Positions 19,266 to 28,505 of a stretch of 64,000 bases of DNA are shown one piece after another. Position 1 is the first letter of the stretch. Each line of letters begins with the position of its first letter. The notes beneath the pieces are model-generated. The model saw only the letters and a program-made list of their open reading frames with translations. It did not search any database and was not told the origin of the DNA. Made by a program: the position numbers and the translations under genes. The stretch is from Archaeoglobus profundus DSM 5631. Its GTDB lineage: Archaea; Halobacteriota; Archaeoglobi; Archaeoglobales; Archaeoglobaceae. The stretch covers positions 1,240,001 to 1,304,000 of the forward strand of contig NC_013741.1 in NCBI RefSeq assembly GCF_000025285.1. Direction: 5' to 3'.

Positions 19266-20161
19266 ACCAAATTTAGAATAAATTCCGCCAACCTCTTAGA
19301 ATCTTCAGCAGTTTTCATGATCGTGTTCGTTGCTACCACCTTTATTTCATCATACTTACCGATCAAATGTCTGTCAGCATCATCAACTACCAGAATATCC
19401 AAGAAATCTTTGTAAACATCAGCGACACCCAAAGGTGAGACTTCATACCCCTTAGCCCTCATAAACTTTCCAGCTGGACCACTAACAGCTTCATTTCCGA
19501 CTATCGGAGACACCGCTATGACGGTTTTATCAATCAAGAAATTTTTGACTCCCCTAATCGAAAAAATAGGCATTATACTCGTTATCGGGTTGCTCGGACC
19601 AATTAGAACGAAATCGCATGATTTTAAAACTCTTAAAACATCTTTTGTGGCCCTAGCCCTTTCTATACCCCTAAAATAGACATCAATGACTTCCGGTTTT
19701 CCCTTTCTCTTAACCCAGAATTCCTGAAAGTGCATATCACCTTCATCTGTTACAATCCTCGTCTCCACATCTTCATCGCACATGGGTAAAACCTCTTGTT
19801 CAACACCCAGAGCCTTTCTAAGCTCTCTAGTAGCTTCTGTCAGTGTAAGACCTTTCCTTAAAAGCTCAGACCTGAAAATGTGGACAGCTCTATCCAAATC
19901 TCCTATAGCCATGAACTCATCCCAACCCAACTTCAGGAGCATTTCGTGAGTTCTAAAAGTGTCTCCCTTAATCCCCCACCACTTCTCGTCATCTATAATC
20001 CCCGCCAAAGTGTAAAGAACGGAATCTATGTCGGGACTAACTCTGTTTCCAGAAATCCAAATATCTTCAGCCGTATTAACTATAACCGCAAAATCTGCCA
20101 ACTCCTTCAAACCTCTTAAGAGTTTAGGAGTTCCAGTTCCACCAGATAACACAGCTATCAA
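19262..20161 (-). CDS. cofD: 2-phospho-L-lactate transferase (coenzyme F420 synthesis)
   Basis: A 299-residue enzyme transferring the phospholactyl group from its guanylylated carrier to FO, giving F420-0. The N-terminal glycine-rich motif [14 protein letters not shown] and the interior [16 protein letters not shown] are family hallmarks. F420 is the hydride carrier of methanogens and Archaeoglobus. Its start overlaps the map stop by 4 bases, so the two are coupled. Confidence 0.95.
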   Translation of the reverse strand: MIAVLSGGTGTPKLLRGLKELADFAVIVNTAEDIWISGNRVSPDIDSVLYTLAGIIDDEKWWGIKGDTFRTHEMLLKLGWDEFMAIGDLDRAVHIFRSELLRKGLTLTEATRELRKALGVEQEVLPMCDEDVETRIVTDEGDMHFQEFWVKRKGKPEVIDVYFRGIERARATKDVLRVLKSCDFVLIGPSNPITSIMPIFSIRGVKNFLIDKTVIAVSPIVGNEAVSGPAGKFMRAKGYEVSPLGVADVYKDFLDILVVDDADRHLIGKYDEIKVVATNTIMKTAEDSKRLAEFILNLV

Positions 20162-21015
20162 GTTATAACCCTCCCTCCACCCTCCTCAACTATAATCGTA
20201 TGCTCAAATTGGGAAACCAAGCCACCGCTAACTTCGGTCAAAACGGGATAAGCTCTCAATACTCCTTGCTTTACCAGTCTTGCAAGGATTACATCGGAGA
20301 CATTTACCCAGCGCTTTGCAAATGGGAGTGTCCTGTATTCATTGATTACATACTCTAAGAACTGTCTTTCCTGCTTTAGCCTCAACTTTTTAACTGCTAC
20401 GAGAGAATATATCTCGCATTCACTCCTCTCTGCAACCCTTCCAACACCGTCTGTTGCGAAGGGTTCTATGGCTATTACCATCCCTTCCTTGAGTTCAACG
20501 CCCTTCTTTACTCTCACGTTGTATATTGTGGGTGGGGCATGAGCAATATAAGGTTCCAATCCGTGACCAGTTAAGTTAACAACCGGATTAAATCCAAATT
20601 CTCTGATTGTATCCTCTATTACAGCACTTATCTCTGCTGTATTCACACCAGCCTCTACAACTTCTATAGCATTCTCCAAAGCCTTCTTTGCACACTCAAC
20701 AAGTTCCTCATGATCTCCTAAATCGATTGTTATAGCTGTGTCCGCTATGTAACCATCCACATGAGCTCCTATATCTATTTTAACGACATCTCCTTCCCTG
20801 AAGACTCTTTCATCATTTTTCTTTGGTGTGAAGTGCGCTGCATCGCTGTTGATAGATATATTACAGGGAAATGCGGGCTTTCCACCCAATTCAACTATCC
20901 TCTTCTCAACAAATTCTGCAATATCCAAGAGCTTAACTCCGGGTTCTACGAGCTTTACAACCTCCTCTTTAACCCTTTTAAGTATATCTCCAGCCTTTTC
21001 GTACTTCTCAAACAT
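20158..21015 (-). CDS. map: Methionine aminopeptidase, type II
   Basis: A 285-residue dinuclear-metal peptidase removing initiator methionine. Metal ligands are visible in [20 protein letters not shown] (two Asp), [14 protein letters not shown] (His), [10 protein letters not shown] (Glu) and [13 protein letters not shown] (Glu). The insertion before EHTI and overall length match archaeal type II enzymes. It is divergent from the FEN-1 gene and couples into cofD through a 4-base overlap. Confidence 0.95.
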   Translation of the reverse strand: MFEKYEKAGDILKRVKEEVVKLVEPGVKLLDIAEFVEKRIVELGGKPAFPCNISINSDAAHFTPKKNDERVFREGDVVKIDIGAHVDGYIADTAITIDLGDHEELVECAKKALENAIEVVEAGVNTAEISAVIEDTIREFGFNPVVNLTGHGLEPYIAHAPPTIYNVRVKKGVELKEGMVIAIEPFATDGVGRVAERSECEIYSLVAVKKLRLKQERQFLEYVINEYRTLPFAKRWVNVSDVILARLVKQGVLRAYPVLTEVSGGLVSQFEHTIIVEEGGGRVIT

Positions 21016-21063
21016 CGCACTCGCTTTGCAAGAAGTTAAAAATACGTTGCGATTACTTTAATT

Positions 21064-22071
21064 ATGGGCGCTGATATAGGAGAGCTCTTGAAGAGGGAAG
21101 AAGTTGAGATAGAATACTTTTCAGGAAAGAAGATTGCAATAGATGCCTTTAACACGTTATACCAGTTCCTAGCGACAATAAGACAGCCTGACGGAACACC
21201 TTTGATGGATTCAAAGGGTAGGATAACATCTCACCTTTCAGGAATTCTTTATAGGGTTTCAAATATGGTGGAGGTCGGAATAAAGCCGATATTTGTTTTT
21301 GATGGAGAACCGCCTGAGTTCAAAAAGAAGGAGATTGAGAGAAGGAGAAAAATTAGGGAAGAAGCTGAGATCAAGTGGAAAACAGCTTTGGATATAGCTG
21401 AAGCGAGGAAGTATGCACAGCAAGCTGTGAGAGTTGATGAGTATATTATCGAATCTTCTAAGAAGCTTTTGAATTTGATGGGAATTCCCATAGTTCAGGC
21501 ACCCTCAGAGGGAGAAGCTCAGGCCGCATACATAGTTAGAAAGGGTGATGCGGATTACACAGGTTCGCAAGATTACGATTCCCTTCTTTTCGGCTCGCCA
21601 AGACTGGCAAGGAATTTGGCCATAACTGGGAGGAGAAAGTTGCCCGGAAAGAACGTTTACACCGAAGTTAAACCCGAGGTGATAGACTTAGAATACAACC
21701 TGAAAAAGCTTGGAATTACTAGAGAACAGCTAATTGATATAGCTTTACTTGTAGGAACAGACTACAACGAGGGGGTTGAGGGGATAGGTGTTAAGAAGGC
21801 CTACAAGTACGTCAAGGCTTATGGAGACATATTCAAGGTTCTGAGGGTTCTGAAGGTTAAAGTTGAGGAGCCCATAGAGGAGATAAGAAACTTCTTCTTA
21901 AATCCTCCGGTGACAGATGATTACGAGATAAAGTTTAGGGAGCCCAATGTCGATGGAATAATTGAGTTTCTATGTGAGGAGCACGATTTCAGTAGGGAGA
22001 GGGTTGAAAAAGCTGTAGAGAAGCTTAGAGCCATTAAAAGCGATCAGCTTACTCTGGACAGGTGGTTTTAA
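21064..22071 (+). CDS. fen: Flap structure-specific endonuclease 1
   Basis: A 335-residue nuclease that removes 5' flaps during Okazaki maturation and repair. The N-domain has [13 protein letters not shown] and [11 protein letters not shown]; the I-domain has [11 protein letters not shown] and [11 protein letters not shown]; the helix-hairpin-helix region has [15 protein letters not shown]. The C-terminal PIP box is QLTLDRWF, which binds PCNA. It overlaps the next gene by 3 bases (TAATG). Confidence 0.97.
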   Translation: MGADIGELLKREEVEIEYFSGKKIAIDAFNTLYQFLATIRQPDGTPLMDSKGRITSHLSGILYRVSNMVEVGIKPIFVFDGEPPEFKKKEIERRRKIREEAEIKWKTALDIAEARKYAQQAVRVDEYIIESSKKLLNLMGIPIVQAPSEGEAQAAYIVRKGDADYTGSQDYDSLLFGSPRLARNLAITGRRKLPGKNVYTEVKPEVIDLEYNLKKLGITREQLIDIALLVGTDYNEGVEGIGVKKAYKYVKAYGDIFKVLRVLKVKVEEPIEEIRNFFLNPPVTDDYEIKFREPNVDGIIEFLCEEHDFSRERVEKAVEKLRAIKSDQLTLDRWF

Positions 22072-22565
22072 TGCACGAGGTTGATTTCGATATTAACTTT
22101 GGAGTTCTAACGATTTCAACTTCAAGATTTGAAAGGCACGGAATGCGGAGCAATCCTCCAGAAGATGACGACTCTGGTAGGTATCTTGTCGAGGAGTTTA
22201 ATGCTAAAGCGTACATGTTAATTCCAGACGATGTGATGGAAATTAGAAGAGCTGTTTTGGATATGTTAGGAGATGTTGATGTCGTCATAACTACGGGAGG
22301 AACTGGTCTAAATCCGAAGGATGTAACGATTGAAGCAGTGAAACCTTTAATTGAAAAAGAGATAGAGGGTTTTGGAGAAATTTTCAGGTATCTCAGCTAC
22401 AAGGAGATAGGAGAAAGGGCTATGCTGACGAGGGCTTTTGCTGGTATCGTCAGGGGTAAAGCTGTATTTTGCCTGCCAGGATCGTTGAACGCTGTAAAAC
22501 TTGGAGCTAAGCTCATAAAGTCGCAGGTGAGACACATACTAACTCATGCGAGGGGTTTGAGGTAG
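22071..22565 (+). CDS. moaB: MoaB/Mog-type molybdopterin biosynthesis protein
   Basis: A 164-residue molybdopterin adenylyltransferase-like protein. It has GVLTISTSRFE, VVITTGGTGLNPKDVT (the pterin-binding TGGTG loop) and CLPGSLNAVKLG. The family adenylates molybdopterin for Mo or W insertion. ATG 22071 is chosen because it overlaps the FEN-1 stop (TAATG); GTG 22062 is possible. It is cotranscribed with fen. Confidence 0.9.
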   Translation: MHEVDFDINFGVLTISTSRFERHGMRSNPPEDDDSGRYLVEEFNAKAYMLIPDDVMEIRRAVLDMLGDVDVVITTGGTGLNPKDVTIEAVKPLIEKEIEGFGEIFRYLSYKEIGERAMLTRAFAGIVRGKAVFCLPGSLNAVKLGAKLIKSQVRHILTHARGLR

Positions 22566-22602
22566 CGTAACATTCATAAGCTTTCTGTAGAAACTTTGGA
22601 CT

Positions 22603-22686
22603 GCGGGGGTTGCCGAGCCAGGAAAAGGCGCGGGGCTTAAGACCCCGTCCCGAAGGGGTCCGCGGGTTCAAATCCCGCCCCCCGCA
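22603..22686 (+). tRNA. tRNA-Leu (UAA)
   Basis: Acceptor gcggggg pairs with cccccgc plus discriminator A. The anticodon loop CTTAAGA gives anticodon UAA. A long variable arm (tcccgaagggg) is typical of class II leucine tRNA, and the T-arm is gcgggttcaaatcccgc. CCA is not encoded and no intron is seen. The sequence from the anticodon loop to the 3' end doubles as the provirus attachment core. Confidence 0.97.
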
Positions 22687-22687
22687 T
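22636..22687. repeat. attL: 52-bp attachment core in tRNA-Leu
   Basis: Starts at the anticodon loop (CTTAAGACC) and runs one base past the tRNA 3' end. It is identical to 56263-56314. The restored tRNA stays intact because the core supplies its 3' half. Confidence 0.95.
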
Positions 22688-23511
22688 CGAATTCTGTCAA
22701 AAATCAGTATGAACAGTTTGCTAAGAGGATAGAGCTAAAAGCTATCTCCGATGACGAAAAACAGCGATATAAGACTGTCGTTTTAAAATTTTTAGAGGAT
22801 CTTTCATACAATCTTGATGATAAAGCCATTATTAATTATATAAACAAATTAAAGAAAGAATTTGCACCTAAGACCGCGAGAATGCATATCATTCGTATCA
22901 GGGCTTTTCTCAAGTTCATTGATCATCCTATTGCGAATCTAATCGAACTTCCGAAAGTTCCTAAGAGACGGAGGAGACTTGTGATTAAAGTCGAGCACGT
23001 CAGAGATCTACTCAGGGAAATTGACGAGAAGCTTAGTGGTCCCTACAGGCTCAAGCTCAAGTCGGCTGTTTTACTATCAGCCACGAGCGGATTAAGGGCT
23101 GAGGAACTCTACAAACTCAGACTTGAGGATATTGACCTTGAAAACAGAACGATTTTTGTAAGGGCTGAGATAGCCAAAGACTACGAGGATCGTGTTACTT
23201 TCTTCTCGAAAGAGGCTCAAGATGTTTTAGAGGAATATTTGAACACTTTTAAGCCTTCAAATCCCTTATTCAGTAAGAAGAGTTTACTTCATCAATTTTC
23301 AAAGCTCGACACGAGGTTAAGAATGAAGCACATGCGTAAGTTCTTCAGTCAGCAGTCTGACAGGTTAGGAATGCCCACTGCCGTGAAGAAGATATTAATG
23401 GGACACTCCACCGCTGGAGATGTTGATTTATCCCACTACGATTTCCAAGATGAAGAAGAGCTTAAAAAAATTTACGACGAATACTGGAAGAATTTTAGGA
23501 TTTTAGGCTAA
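22636..23511 (+). CDS. int: SSV-type integrase, C-terminal part (gene split by integration)
   Basis: The frame is open from inside the tRNA (TPSRRGPRVQIPPPA) through a core-binding domain to a tyrosine recombinase catalytic domain. Catalytic residues: Arg in TSGLRAEELYKL, KHMR (KxxR, as in archaeal SSV integrases, in place of HxxR), GHS, and Tyr in LSHYDF. No good start exists before ATG 22882, which would remove part of the core-binding domain. The N-terminal part lies at 56137-56316 in the same phase across the att core. In the integrated state this part is probably not expressed as a working recombinase. Confidence 0.88.
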   Translation, partial: LKTPSRRGPRVQIPPPASNSVKNQYEQFAKRIELKAISDDEKQRYKTVVLKFLEDLSYNLDDKAIINYINKLKKEFAPKTARMHIIRIRAFLKFIDHPIANLIELPKVPKRRRRLVIKVEHVRDLLREIDEKLSGPYRLKLKSAVLLSATSGLRAEELYKLRLEDIDLENRTIFVRAEIAKDYEDRVTFFSKEAQDVLEEYLNTFKPSNPLFSKKSLLHQFSKLDTRLRMKHMRKFFSQQSDRLGMPTAVKKILMGHSTAGDVDLSHYDFQDEEELKKIYDEYWKNFRILG

Positions 23512-23523
23512 GCTAGGTGTGTC

Positions 23524-23565
23524 TGGATGCTATCAACGTCATCAATAATCAGATGATAGCATCCA
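23524..23565. other. 12-bp perfect inverted repeat between integrase and tail genes
   Basis: TGGATGCTATCA (23524-23535) and TGATAGCATCCA (23554-23565) form a stem with an 18-nt loop. It separates the rightward integrase part from the end of the leftward tail operon, so it may end transcription from both sides or bind an excision factor. Nothing else is recognised in 23566-23712. Confidence 0.6.
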
Positions 23566-23712
23566 TCATTCTTGGGTCTCATTGGATTCGGGGATACATC
23601 TCCTCGACCCCGTTCACCGTGCACCCTCACACGGCACATCTCAAACAACATTAATGATGCGAACTTGTAAAGTTTTCTCGATTGCACTTGACAGCATTAG
23701 ACAGCAAGTTTA

Positions 23713-23835
23713 TCAAAAATATAAATTATACAGCGCTCTGATTAGGAATATTGGTTTTCCAAGCTCTTTGGCTATTTCTTCTGGTGATTTCCCCTCAGTT
23801 TTTAGTTCTTTCACTATGTCAAGCAACTTGGTCAT
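23713..23835 (-). CDS. Small helix-turn-helix-like protein at the end of the tail operon
   Basis: Forty codons starting MTKLLDIVKELKTEGKSPEE and ending ALYNLYF. The segment SPEEIAKELGKPIFLIRALY has the shape of a minimal helix-turn-helix. Its ATG directly abuts the stop of the preceding gene, supporting coupled translation. Function unknown. Confidence 0.5.
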   Translation of the reverse strand: MTKLLDIVKELKTEGKSPEEIAKELGKPIFLIRALYNLYF

Positions 23836-24177
23836 TTAAATCACCTCGTATATTGGTGTTCCAGCTAACTTAACATACTCTTCGTTGATTTTGCCTAATT
23901 CAGCCATCAAAACAGCATTCTGGACTTCATCAGTTGTTTCTTCGAGTTTCTTCTTTATTTCTAATGCTTTCTGAGTTAATTCGGCAATTCTATTTTCTTC
24001 TTCGCTATAATCTTTCCATACCACAAACACTTGTCCAGACTCAAGGTTTACTCTAATCTCTGTTAGTGGATAGTTTGCTTCTGCAAGCTCTCTCAATTGT
24101 TTCTCATATCCACTCACTACATTTATCACTTCATCTACAATATCTCCAACAACTTCCTTACTTTCTGTTCTCAACAC
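23836..24177 (-). CDS. Unknown virus protein after the tail fibre
   Basis: A 113-residue soluble protein, mostly helical with a charged central stretch (TQKALEIKKKLEETTDEV). Its position right after the fibre gene, with GGAGGTGATATG overlapping its start, suggests a fibre chaperone or small tail component. No homologue recognised. Confidence 0.6.
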   Translation of the reverse strand: MLRTESKEVVGDIVDEVINVVSGYEKQLRELAEANYPLTEIRVNLESGQVFVVWKDYSEEENRIAELTQKALEIKKKLEETTDEVQNAVLMAELGKINEEYVKLAGTPIYEVI

Positions 24178-24188
24178 ATATCACCTCC

Positions 24189-25775
24189 TCAAAATTCTAA
24201 TATTTGTGGAGTTCCGAAATCGGCTGGGTCGGCGAGCTTGAGGACTTTTATATCGTCTATTTGCGTTTGGTAACCATTATTTGTTGCTGTTGAAGCTATA
24301 AAACCTATGTAGTCTCCACTGTCTTTTGTTGTTTGTGCTGAAACTTTTTCTACATCGTCTAAAAACGCTCTTACCGTGTTACCATCATAAACTATCTTGA
24401 ACTTATACCATTGGCCGAGGGTGTAACTCTGACTAACTGACTCTAAAATAGAAGCATCTCCGCTACTCCAGCTTCTGATTTCTATCGCATCTTTACTTGC
24501 GGCATAATAAACAACGCTCAAACCGTTGTATGGGTTATTGATATTACTAAACTGCCCATCCCATGCGAACGCTACTTGGAAAAGTCCATCGCTAACAAGG
24601 TTAAATTTACCTTCAATAATTATCGGTGGGTTTGGTTTTGATGTGTAGATTACACTCGAAGCATCTGAAACTGACTCCAATGTTAAAACACCATCGTTTT
24701 CATTAACTCCTGTATTCTGTGTTGACCAAATCGCATCAATTTCTCCGTCCTCGAAATCATCAAATAACTCGAAAACTTGACGTGCATCCTCGTAAGCCGA
24801 TTTCGTCGCTGAAGGATTCCCGTAAGCTATGTTCAACTCTGAACTTCCTGCCGTCAAATTAACCCAAATCACCGCTTTCTTATTGCTGTAATCAAACTCT
24901 TCAATCCAGAAATACAACTGCTCCTTAGCCTGATCAAACACCCTGATATCTGAACCATCCGACTTTACATTTGCCCAGAAATCACTTGCAACAGCACCCT
25001 GAGCTTTCTGCGTTCCATCAGCTGAGTAAACTGTAACGTTATTCGAGTCAATCACGACTTTGTATTGTGCGTATTCCGATGGAGTGGTTGTGATGGGAAT
25101 GTTGATATATTTTGTCCACAAACCGCCACCGTTGTTATCAAACGCATTATAGCCAAAAGAAAACTGAATTATGCCCCACCTTGTCTCATTTGGGTCGTAA
25201 AACCTCGGTGCGCCGTTGTAAAAGACTATTTCGTAATCTTTGGGTGTAGTTGGAAGTTCTGTAACAGCTTTGAATCCTATATTTCTGAATATCGCTGGCT
25301 TGTCTGGTATGCTATCCCAGAATGGGGAATTGAAAAAGTCAGAAATTTTGCTTCTGGGCAAAGAGGGAATTCTATCAACGCTCAAAACACCGCTTACAAT
25401 TTCTGAAGCATCGTGTTGATGTGCTGACGGTGGGTAAGTCGACGGCTTGTTCAGAATTTTATTCCAATCAACAGTCAGCTCTTGCCATCCTGAACCAGTC
25501 CCTCTGTAAATTTTATTCGTGTCCGTTGCGATGAACAACTCGGTAGTTTTCCCGCTTGCTGGCTTGTTCTCTTCTAAGTCTTGATATATTTTCGTAAGCC
25601 CAAGATTTCTTAAGAAAGTGATGATAGCAGCAATATCGTCAACGACGGCTTTGTTAAACCAATTATCGTATTCGGCTATTGGCTGTTCTCCAGCTTGGTA
25701 GCGAGCTTCTCCAGCAGGGGGTTCAACTCCTTGATCGTCCCAGCGTGATTTCTGAGTAGGAACATTGTTGCCCAT
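24189..25775 (-). CDS. Tail fibre / receptor-binding protein with DUF2341 and LamG-like domains
   Basis: A 528-residue protein. The N-terminus (GVEPPAGEARYQAGEQPIAE) resembles virion-anchoring regions, the middle has triangular-fibre-like text (AHQHDASEIVSGVLSVDRIP), residues ~270-345 match DUF2341 (LYFWIEEFDY, LNIAYGNPSATKSAY, FDDFEDG), and the C-terminus is a concanavalin/LamG-like jelly roll, often sugar-binding. It is the natural candidate for host recognition. It heads its own transcription unit with a TTTTAAAGTC-type box 20-29 nt before ATG. Confidence 0.8.
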   Translation of the reverse strand: MGNNVPTQKSRWDDQGVEPPAGEARYQAGEQPIAEYDNWFNKAVVDDIAAIITFLRNLGLTKIYQDLEENKPASGKTTELFIATDTNKIYRGTGSGWQELTVDWNKILNKPSTYPPSAHQHDASEIVSGVLSVDRIPSLPRSKISDFFNSPFWDSIPDKPAIFRNIGFKAVTELPTTPKDYEIVFYNGAPRFYDPNETRWGIIQFSFGYNAFDNNGGGLWTKYINIPITTTPSEYAQYKVVIDSNNVTVYSADGTQKAQGAVASDFWANVKSDGSDIRVFDQAKEQLYFWIEEFDYSNKKAVIWVNLTAGSSELNIAYGNPSATKSAYEDARQVFELFDDFEDGEIDAIWSTQNTGVNENDGVLTLESVSDASSVIYTSKPNPPIIIEGKFNLVSDGLFQVAFAWDGQFSNINNPYNGLSVVYYAASKDAIEIRSWSSGDASILESVSQSYTLGQWYKFKIVYDGNTVRAFLDDVEKVSAQTTKDSGDYIGFIASTATNNGYQTQIDDIKVLKLADPADFGTPQILEF

Positions 25776-25794
25776 GTTTTACTATGAGCTTATA

Positions 25795-25804
25795 GACTTT
25801 AAAA
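25795..25804 (-). promoter_or_regulatory. Late promoter box, tail fibre unit
   Basis: TTTTAAAGTC at -29 to -20 from ATG 25775. It has the position of a TATA box for a leaderless mRNA. Confidence 0.75.
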
Positions 25805-25805
25805 A

Positions 25806-26402
25806 TCAAAGCAAACCAGCATAGGTTCCCGCATCAGGATTTGAATTAGCGAGGTCATTATAGCCCTTAGTTGGATCTGACGTCTCTTCTATGCTACGGT
25901 AGGTAAATGTTCCTTGTTGATACGCTTTAACTTGTACGCCAGCTGGCTTAACTGCCTTGATTAGTTCCTGAAACTCTTCGAGTGTCAATCCAGCATTGTT
26001 GAGATCCTGAAGCCATATCCAGACTTCGAATAATGCTACTTCCAAATCGTAGCGATCCCTAACTCTTACCCTACTCGTTTTCGTGTTTAGAGCGACTGCA
26101 ATGATCTCCTTGATGTCGTTAATCGTTGCCATATTCGAAATCTTTGAGAATGCCAGCTTTATTCTCGCTCTGAAGTGGTCATCAGTCTCATTTTGTTTCC
26201 TCCTTACGTTAAACAGTGAAGCAATATAGTCAAGGCTCTTTCCAGTTGCAAAGTCCACTAAGTGAGCGTTTTTTATGTCGTTGACGACTTGTTCGATGTT
26301 GCTGAACTCCGAATCGACGACCTTCAGCAATTTGTAATTGTTCGAATCTGGATCCTTGCGGAAGGCTGTTGAAAGCAATCTTACAAGCTTATCTACTGCC
26401 AT
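25806..26402 (-). CDS. Baseplate wedge protein, P2 gpI / DUF2313-like
   Basis: A 198-residue protein with LVDFATGKSLDYIASLFNVRR and DDHFRARIKLAFSKI, the pattern seen in gpI/YmfQ-type baseplate proteins and echoed in gpJ. C-terminal KAVKPAGVQVKAYQQ is also typical. In contractile tails it links gpJ to the fibre. It starts 10 bases after the gpJ-like stop. Confidence 0.75.
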   Translation of the reverse strand: MAVDKLVRLLSTAFRKDPDSNNYKLLKVVDSEFSNIEQVVNDIKNAHLVDFATGKSLDYIASLFNVRRKQNETDDHFRARIKLAFSKISNMATINDIKEIIAVALNTKTSRVRVRDRYDLEVALFEVWIWLQDLNNAGLTLEEFQELIKAVKPAGVQVKAYQQGTFTYRSIEETSDPTKGYNDLANSNPDAGTYAGLL

Positions 26403-26412
26403 GCTATCGCCC

Positions 26413-27588
26413 TCAGCTTATCGTAACTGTGATCTTGTCATCATCAGTTACAGCGATCTCGTTGTCGGCAATTGCAATGTTTGAGGTTCCAGCAGGTGGG
26501 GAAGTCTTGCCTATTTTCACGGTTGCATCGGCTACTCCCGGAACTCTCATGACTGCTGCAACGACTTTGTTGTAGATCACATCATCTCCAAGCTCAAGCG
26601 TGTCGAAGTAGGCTTTAATTGCATCCTTGATCTCCTGCTCAGTCGCATCGGTCCCATCAGTTGTAACCTGCACGTCGATGTAAATTGGAACTTCAGTCGG
26701 TCTTTCGAAGTAAACGGTATGCGGGTTTCCGTCGATGTCGTAAGCAATGGCTGAAACGCTACCGTAAGGCTGGATTCCTGCAGGCTTGGCATCGAAAATC
26801 GCCTGAGCAACGGCTTGATCGTCGCCACCCCACACGAAAACACGAAAACTCTTAGGTGGTAGTCCACCTTCAGCAGTGTAGTCATTCATCGTATCGTTTT
26901 CTTCGATTTTAACAGATTTTACTCCTTCAACGCTTTTAACCCTCGCAACTATTGCATCAAGCGTAGCCCTACCGAGCGACTGAATCGTCGCCTTGATTCT
27001 ATAACGGAATTCCTCGTCAGTTTCAGCATCTCTACCACCGCTCGTCGGTTCTGGGTTTGTGACTGACTCAATCCCCGAAATTGGATCAATGATTTTGGTG
27101 ATTGTGTTTGTAGCTACATTTCCGGCTGAGCCGGGTTCGACGGCTTCAATCGGAGCATCGACACTTGTGTCTCCAGCTTTGAGAACTACCGCTTCCGTTG
27201 TTTTGAAAATTACTGATTCATCCGACGTTGCAACTCTCGTTCCAGCTGGAATTATGATATCGGAAGTTGTAGGGGTTGATCTGCTGAATGTTACGGTTCC
27301 AGTTGCCTTCCTTGCTTCAATTCTCTTATAGCCGACAAGGGCCGCAAGGAAATCTAAACTTGAGCCAGTTGCGAAATCAATGAACCCAGCATAGTAAGCA
27401 TCCTCTGCCAACTGCCACAATTCATCTTCCCTCTTCGCCACGATTTCAAGGAATCTGAGCAGTCGAGAATTTTCCGATAAGTCGATGTCCTCTCCGAACT
27501 CTTGTTTTGCAAGTTGCTTTAATTCTTCCAGAATAACGCTGTAGGGCTTAGGTATGAATCCTGAAGAAGTAACGCCGTATTCGGTCAT
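26413..27588 (-). CDS. Baseplate J-like protein (wedge)
   Basis: A 391-residue protein of the gpJ/gp6 family. Signatures include FIDFATGSSLDFLAALVGYKR, PAGTRVATSDESVIFKTTEAV, and EPGSAGNVATNTITKI with PTSGGRDAETDEEFRYRIKA. It forms the baseplate wedge that opens on contraction. It overlaps the gp25-like gene by 4 bases. Confidence 0.93.
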   Translation of the reverse strand: MTEYGVTSSGFIPKPYSVILEELKQLAKQEFGEDIDLSENSRLLRFLEIVAKREDELWQLAEDAYYAGFIDFATGSSLDFLAALVGYKRIEARKATGTVTFSRSTPTTSDIIIPAGTRVATSDESVIFKTTEAVVLKAGDTSVDAPIEAVEPGSAGNVATNTITKIIDPISGIESVTNPEPTSGGRDAETDEEFRYRIKATIQSLGRATLDAIVARVKSVEGVKSVKIEENDTMNDYTAEGGLPPKSFRVFVWGGDDQAVAQAIFDAKPAGIQPYGSVSAIAYDIDGNPHTVYFERPTEVPIYIDVQVTTDGTDATEQEIKDAIKAYFDTLELGDDVIYNKVVAAVMRVPGVADATVKIGKTSPPAGTSNIAIADNEIAVTDDDKITVTIS

Positions 27589-27938
27589 ACGACCACCTCA
27601 ACATCGATTTTTCCAGAATCGAGCGTGAGGTAGAGCTTGATTTTGACTTTTCTATTAGCATCAGGCTCAGAAATCTCAATTTTGTCGATAGACTTAATTT
27701 TGTCGTAGCCAGCGAGGGCTTTGCGGATTTCGTGTTCAATTAGCATTCTGTTGTAACCGCTTCGCTTAATTTTGAGCCAGTCCACACCGAAATCTGGATG
27801 AAAAGCATCTGATCCCTTAACACATTTCAGGATGTGAACTATATCCTGCTTTACCTTATCGGCTGATGAAACTGAAGGGATCCGTTTCAAGCTGTCAATA
27901 ACGAGATCCCCAGTCGTGTCGAACTTGAAATCTTGCAT
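27585..27938 (-). CDS. gp25-like baseplate protein (sheath initiator)
   Basis: A 117-residue protein of the T4 gp25/gpW-baseplate family: VKQDIVHILKCVKGSDAFHPDFGVDWLKI is close to the family pattern, followed by a beta-rich end. It joins sheath to baseplate. It is first in its transcription unit, with a promoter box at 27958-27967. Confidence 0.85.
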   Translation of the reverse strand: MQDFKFDTTGDLVIDSLKRIPSVSSADKVKQDIVHILKCVKGSDAFHPDFGVDWLKIKRSGYNRMLIEHEIRKALAGYDKIKSIDKIEISEPDANRKVKIKLYLTLDSGKIDVEVVV

Positions 27939-27957
27939 GTAAGATTGGGGAAGAATA

Positions 27958-27967
27958 GACTTTAAAA
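27958..27967 (-). promoter_or_regulatory. Late promoter box, gp25-J-I unit
   Basis: TTTTAAAGTC at -29 to -20 from ATG 27938. Confidence 0.75.
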
Positions 27968-27974
27968 AAAGAAA

Positions 27975-28505
27975 TCAAGAGTGCTTGTGCCACTCGCCTG
28001 ACTCAGCATCCACCCCTCTAATTTGCTTGAAGTCGAGATTCCCATCTACGTAAACATCACCCTTGATTGTTATCTTACCATCTTGCTGAAATTTGATGTA
28101 ATTGCCTGATTTATGCTCGATCAGGAGCTCATCTTTGCCTATTGTTGGAATCGAATCGACTAATGTGAATAATCCACCGAAAACGATCGCATTGTTTAGA
28201 TTAAACTTGAGGAGCTCGTTTACATCAACAGCTTCTTTATTCTTGAGCTGTTCTACGAGTTCGTATTTTGAGAACAGAACCAAAACGATATCCCCCTCAG
28301 CCGGAGAAATTACTATCGTTCCAGCGGAGGACTTCAGACAAGCTATCGGCACATCGAACAGCTCTATCTCGTTGCCTTGAATCTTATGCTTCAGCTTGAC
28401 ATTACACCTGAGTTTTTTCAAATCGACCTGCGTAATTATGCCCAATGCGACAGTGTTGATGTTATCGAGCTTTACATCGATCAGCTTCTTGATCTGCTCG
28501 ATCAT
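27975..28505 (-). CDS. Baseplate spike protein, gpV-like, with terminal HxH
   Basis: A 176-residue protein starting MIEQIKKLIDV. Residues ~25-100 look like an OB fold (GIITQVDLKKLRCNVKLK, SPAEGDIVLVLFSK), followed by a beta-helix stretch (YIKFQQDGKITIKGDVYVDG) and the ending GEWHKHS. In P2 gpV and phi92 gp138 an HxH near the spike tip binds iron; here HKH is almost the last residues. ATG 28505 overlaps the hub stop (ATGA), which decides the start against the upstream codons to 28550. Confidence 0.8.
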   Translation of the reverse strand: MIEQIKKLIDVKLDNINTVALGIITQVDLKKLRCNVKLKHKIQGNEIELFDVPIACLKSSAGTIVISPAEGDIVLVLFSKYELVEQLKNKEAVDVNELLKFNLNNAIVFGGLFTLVDSIPTIGKDELLIEHKSGNYIKFQQDGKITIKGDVYVDGNLDFKQIRGVDAESGEWHKHS

